From: Branchiostoma floridae
Taxonomy: Eukaryota > Chordata > Leptocardii > Amphioxiformes > Branchiostomatidae
DNA: 62,000 bases
Direction of reading: 5' to 3'
Assembly: GCF_000003815.2 (NCBI RefSeq)
Contig: NC_049982.1
Span: forward strand, 5,237,105-5,299,104
A program made the position numbers and the translations under genes. Positions 37,773 through 62,000 of this stretch are shown here, in pieces. Position 1 is the first letter of the stretch. Each line of letters opens with the position of its first letter. The notes under the pieces are model-generated. The model was not told the origin of the DNA and searched no databases. It saw nothing but the letters and a program-made list of their open reading frames with translations.

Positions 37773-38096
37773 CAGGGATAAACAAGTCCACTAGCCCTAT
37801 TGTCCAGGGCAAGTGAAAGTGCTGTTCGGGCAAGTGCATGTCCTACCCCACTTGTCCGATCGGGCAAGTAAGATTTTTCCATTGATTTTAGTGCAATTTT
37901 GATATACTTGTTACCTTTTACAGTCATGACATCAAGTAATTGTCTACAAAGAATTCCATTGCTGGAAGTGAAAATGCATATACTAGTAACAGTGACATTT
38001 GAATTTTGGGCAAGTGAAAAATTGGTTCGGGCAAGTACATTTTTTATGTGCTTGCCCGATAGGACAAGTGGATTTTAGAAAACTTGTTCAACCCTG
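37773..38096. mobile_element. 324-bp MITE, second CAGGG...CCCTG copy, 5-bp target duplication GCAGT
   Basis: CAGGGATAAACAAGTCC and ACTTGTTCAACCCTG ends, flanked by GCAGT (37768-37772, 38097-38101). Shares GGGCAAGTG and TTGCCCGATAGGACAAGT with 7005-7258. Confidence 0.85.
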
Positions 38097-38334
38097 GCAG
38101 TGATTCCATAGTATCACATGGAATACTAAAGACTAGACTAGACTACTATTACAACTTTACAAGTAGTGTTACAAGCAAACAGTTGGATAAACAAAACATC
38201 TTGAGCTATGCTATCACTTAAACTATTGTTAAAGTGACTTGCCAGTTTCAGATTCAGGTAGGAGCAAAAAAGCAGGAAGGGTGGGCTTAACTTGGATGGA
38301 TGTTCAGGTTAAAGATAAACTTGCTCAAGTTTAA

Positions 38335-38795
38335 AGTGACTTGGCAGTGACCAACTCAGGAAGGAGCAAAATAGCAGAAAGGTAGGCTTAACTAAACCTA
38401 ACGCTGTAGATGCCAAAAGAGCAGAAAGATAGGCTTAAGTAAAGCTAATGCTGTAGATGCCAAAAAAGCAGAAAGGGAAGCTGAACTAAAGCTAACGCTT
38501 CAGATGCCAAAAGAGCAGAAAGGGAAGCTGAACTAAATCTAATGCTGTAGATACCGAAAAAGCAGAAAGATAGGCAGAACTAAATCTAACACTTGAGGTG
38601 CTAAAAGAGCAGAAAGGTAGGCTTAACTAAACCTGACGCTTTAGATGTAAGAAAGCAGAAAGATAGGCTTAACTAAATCTAACGCTTTAGATGCCAAAAA
38701 AGCAGAAAGATACGTTTAACTAAATCTAACGCTCTAGATGCCACAAGAGCAGAAATGTAGGCCTAACTTAAAGCTAATGCTTTTAGATGCCAGAA
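38335..38795 (+). repeat. Minisatellite, unit about 58 bases (seven or eight copies)
   Basis: Repeats of AAAGAGCAGAAAGATAGGCT, TAACTAAATCTAACGCT and TTAGATGCC. Confidence 0.9.
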
Positions 38796-38799
38796 GAAG

Positions 38800-39853
38800 T
38801 GATGACAGCTGGCAGCTTTATGGTGGCATCTGACCACAGGAGCGCACATTACGGCTCCCACGGTGCCCCATGTCACACTTGGGTAACCGCCGCAGTGATT
38901 GGGGGGTCAGACAGGGCCTCCCAGAGATGGGTCTGTGTCTGGGGACAGGCATTATGGCATTAGGGGCAGGAAGAGGTCAATGTGTTTAGTACTTCTTGTG
39001 CCTTGTACAAATGCCGTCTGATGCTTTTAGTAGAGGCTCTGACTTGGTGGGTGATGCAAAAAGCTTTTTCTTAACCTCTCTCCCCATTTGTGTTGACAGT
39101 TACAAATGGACTAGATAACTTTGGCATTTTGTCAAATTGGGAATGGATGGTACCTTAATTTTAAGAATTAGATTTTACACCGACATACAAAAAGCCAAAA
39201 ACAAGAAGTGCACAAAGTTGATAATATGCTGAACTTCTTTCGAAACAATCGGAAAGTAAACCTTAAAAATCCATACATGGTGTGTTATATCTTTGATAAT
39301 GGATAGATAATGGTTGTAATTGTGGTTTTGGTAGAAGAGCATGGTTTTCTTCAAGACAATTAGAGAAAGGAATACTAGATATTCAGACCTTCAGGGACAT
39401 TGTGCTGTAATAGGTATACTCCCCCACACACACATACACGGGACATTATACGAGAAATAAAACTTTCCCCAGTAGCAATCCAAACTAACCACGGCCCTAC
39501 TATGCTAAATACAGACCATTAGAGTCCCAGTTGACATTTGCCTCCCCAAAATTGCTGCATCAGCCACGCACAACAGTAACCAAACCATTTTCTCCACAAT
39601 TAAGCCCGGCTTTATTCCCACCGTTTGCGGCTCCCCGAGGAACCATAACGTGGCATGGAGGGCATACCTCACCGCCAACAAGTGGTTCCCGCATCTGCAT
39701 GTGAAAGGAGGATGCTCGAAGACGCCGTCCAACTTTTGCCTTGTGATCAATAACCCATTTCTCGGTAACGGGCATCCCTGACGTTTAATTTGCTGGTGAG
39801 GGAACATGGATAGATGCACGTCAGGTCAGCGAGGCACTGTACCAGAATGTGAT
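38800..39853. other. No gene recognised
   Basis: 39505-39800 is less AT-rich and free of obvious repeats. The minus-strand frame there (104 codons) has no recognised domain. Confidence 0.35.
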
Positions 39854-39861
39854 GTGCATAC

Positions 39862-40330
39862 TATAGCGGTGGGTACTGGTACGGTGTACCGGTACAAACC
39901 GTTTTTTCTTGTTGGACCTGTCCGGAAAAACTGGACCTGAAGGCAATCAGTGGACCGGATTTTGTACCAATTAGAAAATGAATAGTTATATCGACAGGTG
40001 TTTGGGGGCTTACATGTTCAAGAAAATAGCAATAGTGAAGTAGAGGAGAGCTGATATTCATATTTACCAAGTTTCACAGTCAAACTTGGCCCAAGTTAAC
40101 AGAGGCATTGACGTTGTTTACATGAATCTATAGGATTCTAAAACACTAGGAGAAGTTGGATACTCTATGCTACAGATTCCTTTGTAGCAAAATGGGCCAT
40201 TGCTTTGACTATCGCCCATTCACAAGTTTTCACAAACAATTAGGTCCAGCTTCAGGTCCAGACCTGGACCTAATCCTCTGGACCTGGACTGTAAATGTAC
40301 ATGAATTTTCTGTACTGATACCCACCCGTA
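39862..40330. mobile_element. hAT-like MITE, 469 bp, 8-bp target duplication GTGCATAC
   Basis: Ends TAGCGGTGGGTACTGGTAC and GTACTGATACCCACCCGTA; GTGCATAC at 39854-39861 and 40331-40338. Inverted orientation of the 31785 family, with the same CCGGTCC words. Confidence 0.85.
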
Positions 40331-40429
40331 GTGCATACCGTCACGCGGGACACCAAGCTATCAGCATGGCTGGAATATTTATCAACAATCAGTCAGTGAC
40401 AAAGTCAACTGTCAACAATAGCTAGGCAC

Positions 40430-40585
40430 GTTTCTTCTGGTTCCTCTGGTCCATGGATCAATCCATGCTGGATAGTAGGCAGGTTTGATTTGTGGGGAGC
40501 GTAGGGACGGTTTTGAGTCAGGATCCCTTCTCGTTCACTGATTCATCTGTCAATCAAACCGCAATGCTGAAAGGTTCTTGACAGC
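40430..40585 (+). repeat. Direct duplication, copy 1 (partner 42320-42465)
   Basis: TCTGGTCCATGGATCAATCC, GGATAGTAGGCAGGTTTGAT and GAGTCAGGATCCCTTCTCGT recur in order 1.9 kb downstream. Confidence 0.9.
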
Positions 40586-40694
40586 ATGGCTTGAATTCAT
40601 TTATTAATCAATGGCAAAGTTTACTGTCAACAAAAGTCTAGGCAACTTTTAGCCTTACCAGCATAGTACCTGGGTTGCAGGCATGTGCAGGTAT

Positions 40695-40957
40695 CACCTC
40701 CACGAAAAATTGAGGTATAAATTTTGGTGTGTCTGTCTGATTGTCTGTTTGTGTTCCCACATATTTCTGATCAGCATAAATTTAGAACGTCTTGATGGAT
40801 TGTAATGATGTTTGAAAGGACTTCTACAAGTACAAAATGAATTTTTGTTAAGTCTGTCATATTTGTATTTGTACATACATATTCCGCTTTATTCACTTAA
40901 TGAATGAGACAAGATGAAGCAATAAATCTACAAAGGGTCAAAATATTTCATGGAGGT
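40695..40957. mobile_element. 263-bp MITE with CACCTCCACGAAA/TTTCATGGAGGT ends
   Basis: Inverted ends match those of the larger element at 234-1293. The interior is different and AT-rich, with no ORF. Confidence 0.65.
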
Positions 40958-41940
40958 ATGAAACTAATGTTATTAAATTAAGAATATGAATTCATCATGG
41001 TTTCTGTTGGATGGTTGGTCAACAGAAGCCCACAATGTATATTCTGGCCCAACATTGATTTAGACTATAGATGGGATATCATCATGTGCATGCATGTATG
41101 CAAAAACGACCTTATACGATATGCTCTGTCGATGTTCCGGGCAGCCCAAAGTAGAGTTTGTGCATGCTTCAGTGCCAACCTTCTCAAGCAAAACAGATGT
41201 GGATTGATTTCTGAGTAGAGGTTTGTGTGCACTTATCACTTCAGTGGTTTGGCAACTCAAAACTGATGGAAAGGTACAAAAAGACATGTTTAACATTGCT
41301 ACTTTCATCACTATGCATACATCCCAACTTTTACTGAAGGGCAATTCCTTTGGTGTGTAGTGAGTGATGAACAAGGCAATCAAGGATGGCAGACTTCACT
41401 CCTTTACCTATACTGCTTTGTAGGCCTTCTTCACTCCTACTGAGAAAAAAAGCACAAATGAGGATGCATGGCAATGCTGTCAGGTGTATATTGGCAATCA
41501 TAGAAAGTCAAAGACATGGCTAGATAGACATACACACTGATACACAAGCCCAAAACAAGACATCACTACATGTACCTTGGAGTGAAGCAAAAATCCTTCT
41601 TTCTTTTAAATCCATCATTCTAGCCCAAGTTTTTGCATGATTGTACACCATGACAAAGCATGCCACTGAACAAAGCTTTTATGTATTGTTGACAACATTG
41701 CAGACGACAGTTTGGGTCACAAATGGAGCCAAAAGGTCAATCCCAAGATGGCCGAAACAACCGTTTACCGCTCCCCAGACCACACGGAAGGATAAACCCG
41801 GAGTGGTTCTTAGTGGACCTGAGCTTTGCCCCAGATTGTTCACATAATCCACCTGTCACATTGATGAATGGGGCTCATTCCTGCTGAATCTTTTAGTTCC
41901 GTTACCGTCTTTACCAGTAAGCCTCCCTGCATGTCAGCTC

Positions 41941-42272
41941 TAAGGGCTCGAAATACCACATGCACATGCAGGTTAGTGCAGGTAGAATTGGAGCTGTGCA
42001 GGTATTTCTGGTGTCTACCTGCACCTAACCTGCACTGGTCCATGTACTGGGTTTTATACATTAATATACTATGATGTAGGTGTCTATGGATTGTTATTAG
42101 CTGCACCTATAAAGTACAAAAGAAAAAAGTTGCAATGGTTCCTGAACAATTTTAGTATGATTCAAACTTCATAAATTCAGAGTGGTGCAGGTAAAATTTG
42201 TCTGATGCAGGTAATTTTCAGTGTTTAACTTGCATCATTGCAGGTTTGCAGGAAAAAGGATTTCGAGCCCTG
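41941..42272. mobile_element. 332-bp inverted-repeat element flanked by an 18-bp direct repeat
   Basis: AAGGGCTCGAAAT and ATTTCGAGCCCT are inverted ends. CTCCCTGCATGTCAGCTC flanks both sides (41923-41940, 42273-42290). The interior repeats GTGCAGGTA. The second copy is at 48808-49138. Confidence 0.8.
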
Positions 42273-42319
42273 CTCCCTGCATGTCAGCTCGGCTGCTTCT
42301 CTTGATTTTTCTTTTCCAT

Positions 42320-42465
42320 TTCTGTTCCTCTGGTCCATGGATCAATCCTTGCTGGATAGTGGGCAGGTTTGATTGTAGGACCGTAGGGTCGGTTTTGAGT
42401 CAGGATCCCTTCTCGTTCACTGATTCATCTGTCAGTCAAACTGCGTTGCTGAAAGGTTTCTGACA
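42320..42465 (+). repeat. Direct duplication, copy 2
   Basis: Partner of 40430-40585, about 90% alike. Confidence 0.9.
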
Positions 42466-42658
42466 AAGACGAATAGTCGGGGAGACAGTCAGTCTACATT
42501 GTAATTTTTTTATGGATTTCGTGAGTTGGGCTTGTCCTAATGTTTCTTACACTGGACTTGCCATTAGGTGATTGTTAAGTAGTGTTACGTGGCAAAAGTA
42601 ATAGGTAATGTGGTTGGATTAAAGCTGATGTATGGCAGGGAGTAACTTACAATGTAGG

Positions 42659-43178
42659 TAACATCGAGCAGATTAAAATGGGACTGAGCAGAGCACTTTG
42701 GACTAATGCTTGTAGCCTTTCACAGACTACACCTATATATCAGATATTTTGTGAAAATGTATATTGAAAGGTAATTAATATGTAGAATGCAATTAGATGT
42801 CTCCAGGAACAAAGGTTCCCAGAATTCTGGCTAGGGTTCCCAGAATTCTCCAGAATTCTGGCTCAGGTTCCCAGAATTCTGCAGAATTCTGGCTCAGGTT
42901 CCCAGAATTCTCCAGAATTCTGGCTCAGGTTCCCAGAATTCTGCAGAATTCTGGCTCATGTTCCAGAATTCTCCAGAATTCTGGCTCAGTTCCCAGAATT
43001 CTGCAGAATTCTCCAGAATTGACTTTGTTCCTGGAGACATCTAATTGTATTCTACATATTAATTACCTTTCAATATACATTTTCACAAAATATCTGATAT
43101 ATAGGTGTAGTCTGTGAAAGGCTACAAGCATTAGTCCAAAGTGCTCTGCTCAGTCCCATTTTAATCTGCTCGATGTTA
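42659..43178. mobile_element. 520-bp palindromic cassette: 160-base inverted arms around an AGAATTC minisatellite
   Basis: Arms 42659-42815 and 43022-43178 are nearly perfect complements (ACATCGAGCAGATTAAAATG outermost; TCTCCAGGAACAAAG innermost). Between them are six to seven copies of a 31-base unit, GGTTCCCAGAATTCTGCAGA then ATTCTGGCTCA. TA lies at both outer ends. Foldback or Tc1-type non-autonomous element. Confidence 0.85.
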
Positions 43179-44009
43179 GGTGCAGTCAAATGTTGTACAA
43201 AACTGATGGTCAAGAACAATACTTTTTTCTCACAACCGCCAAGTTTTGCACTAGACAGCTGCATCTGGCAAGAATGTCATTGATTTGCCTCAATAGTCCT
43301 ATCTTGCATAGTAGAACAGTATTATTCATTATTTCTTTTTTACTCCAATTTTCTCTTTTATTTTTCTGCTGGTAATTGGTAGGTCATTCAGTGGTCTGTT
43401 ATTAAAGCTATAATATTGACCTTGTTAAAGTTTGTAAAATGATTACTTAATGAACTGAAAGCAGCTTTGCTTATATGCTTATTTGTTCAGCACCAAGGAC
43501 AGGGACGAGTAAGGTTGATATATTGGGGAATTCTTGTGGCAGAAAAGAAGCAATTGTGATATGTTAGGTATAATTCTACTGATGTATTAGAGTGTTACTG
43601 TAATCTGGAAGGTGCTGTTGGTATGTGTAAAACTAATGGCAGACAACCAGTAATGAAGGTTGTTAAGTTGTTCCAAGTTTACAAAGTTAAAACATTGCTT
43701 TGCTCAGATGGAACATTTTCATTTTTCCTGGCCAACCAACTGCTTTAATTTTAAAGTTTCTGTTGTCTTAACTGAGTGACACTTACTGATATACAATTGA
43801 GCAATTCTTCAATGACTAATAAATGATTATAAAGTTGTTAAAATCTACAAAGTTTCAACTTTATTGTTCAGACAGAGCACTTTAGTATGTCCCAGATAAA
43901 AATAAGATTCCGGTGTTCGCTGTTTACTGCAGAGATGACTTACTGCCCATGAGTCCATTGAGACGGGTCAAAAATCAATCTTTTCTCTTTCCCAAGACCC
44001 GGCCTTGAG
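43179..44009. other. No feature recognised
   Basis: AT-rich, no supported gene or element. Confidence 0.4.
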
Positions 44010-44240
44010 CTAGAAATTTGTTCCATGCCTGTTTCAAATCCCCAGTCGACCGTAACACAAGTCCCAGGGAGCGCTCTCTAAATGCCACGCCATTAATAAA
44101 CATGCAAACCAGTCAACCAGTTATCGATGCATATTCATGCGCCATATTTTGTATGCAGGCAGCGCCGCATTTCACTCTCACCCATCATCCTAACTGAATA
44201 ACATTTACCAGAATCACGACACAATCATGTCAAGATCACA
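44010..44240. promoter_or_regulatory. Non-repetitive block upstream of LARGE with POU-like sites
   Basis: Low-repeat sequence 450-700 bases before the first coding exon. It holds ATGCAAA at 44102-44108 and ATGCATATTCAT at 44127-44138. The latter is one base from the palindromic POU dimer site ATGCATATGCAT, and an AATAAACATGC stretch precedes them. Candidate enhancer only; motif matches of this length occur by chance. Confidence 0.25.
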
Positions 44241-44685
44241 TTGAGTATGTCAGTGCTTGTGTGCATACAGCATCCAATATCTTTCTAGCACCTTGTAGCA
44301 TTGTATGTGTCAGTGGCACGGAATCCGTGCCTTGCATTTAGGTCATTCTAGGATGGATGTACTGCACTACTGACTGCTGCAATCTCTCTTGCTCTGATTG
44401 TTATCGTTCTTGTGTTATGTATAGTATGATATTTGTGTCAAGGGCATGGAGGGAGCCAAGAAAACTTTTGTCGCTGCAAACATTCTTATCCTGTGACGTT
44501 GGACTGGTGTTTCGTACTGAAATGGAAACATACATAGTCTTTCCTCCTTCATCAGTTTAGTGGACAAAATGGTTGTTATAGTGCTTTCTTCATAACAAAG
44601 AGATTTATATTTTATCCTACATCAAGATGGCAAGACTTTTACAGGTCAGTTGATGATGAGAATTTTTTATTTTTATTTTCTGCAG

Positions 44686-44746
44686 GTGCATCGAGCATGC
44701 GTTAGTGGCTGGCAGTGATCGTGAGCTGTGATTGGTCGTCGATCCG
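44686..44746 (+). other. 5' UTR part of first coding exon, with a two-codon uORF
   Basis: A pyrimidine-rich stretch ending in TGCAG at 44681-44685 looks like a 3' splice site, so the first coding exon probably starts at 44686 and is joined to an unseen upstream noncoding exon. The 61-base leader contains one upstream ATG at 44697, which reads ATG CGT TAG: a minimal two-codon uORF ending 41 bases before the LARGE start. The acceptor is inferred from sequence only; a transcription start inside this region is the alternative. Confidence 0.5.
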
Positions 44747-61811
<17,065 letters not shown>

Positions 61812-62000
61812 GTGAGGAGAATGTCAATAATGATGGATTCTTTTATTTTGATTATATTACCTGCCCAAAAATAGTAAAGCATGTGGTATACATAGCCCTG
61901 AGGTTATACTCAAGGTCCTTTCAGGGGCATGGTCATGTGGACGTGTTTCTCGTTTAAGAGCAAGTTTTCACAGTTGGTTTTGAAATAGAACTGTGCAACA

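Noticed and set aside
42797-43117. ORF of 106 codons with PRILQNSGS repeats
   Set aside because: Translation of the AGAATTC minisatellite; its inverted arms and unit variation show it is noncoding.

Overview
This is animal nuclear DNA. It has short GT-AG spliced exons, introns of a few hundred to several thousand bases, tRNA-derived SINEs, many inverted-repeat transposon remnants and long tandem arrays. No bacterial, viral or organellar gene is visible. The one clear gene is an orthologue of the Golgi glycosyltransferase LARGE, about equally close to vertebrate LARGE1 and LARGE2. Together with frequent TACATGTA palindromes, short introns and the repeat types, it suggests an invertebrate deuterostome, most likely a cephalochordate (Branchiostoma). 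That species call is inference.

Layout. Positions 1 to about 44,600 hold no coding exon I can support. They are a mosaic of inverted-repeat elements, several with readable target-site duplications (7005-7258, 10253-10412, 27989-29807, 31785-32194, 37773-38096, 39862-40330, 41941-42272). There is a mariner fragment nested in another element (11790-12731), SINEs (8960-9240, 24721-24908, 31482-31745), and an almost unbroken run of unrelated tandem arrays from 9.3 to 21.1 kb. A minisatellite segment at 21.25-21.70 kb recurs inverted at 31.38-32.56 kb, where a SINE and an hAT-like element have split it. A CpG-rich block at 33.18-33.49 kb ends in a perfect splice donor and may be an upstream noncoding exon.

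From 44,686 to the right edge lies the LARGE gene on the plus strand. Fourteen coding exons encode about 566 residues: a short N-terminal tail, a signal anchor, a coiled-coil stem, the whole GT8-type xylosyltransferase domain (DXD at D221/D223) and the start of the GT49-type glucuronyltransferase domain (DXD at D539/D541). The 3' end lies outside the window. Exon 10 has a one-base deletion relative to the conserved frame.

The most unusual feature is around exon 2 (50476-50590). The acceptor plus the first ~35 bases of the exon are repeated seven times upstream as a minisatellite of decoy acceptors. The last 48 bases of the exon are repeated downstream as an in-frame, splice-flanked copy that differs only at synonymous sites. 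A broken copy of part of exon 8, a possible 21-base microexon and an antisense LINE tail touching the exon 13 acceptor add to an unusually exon-duplicating locus.
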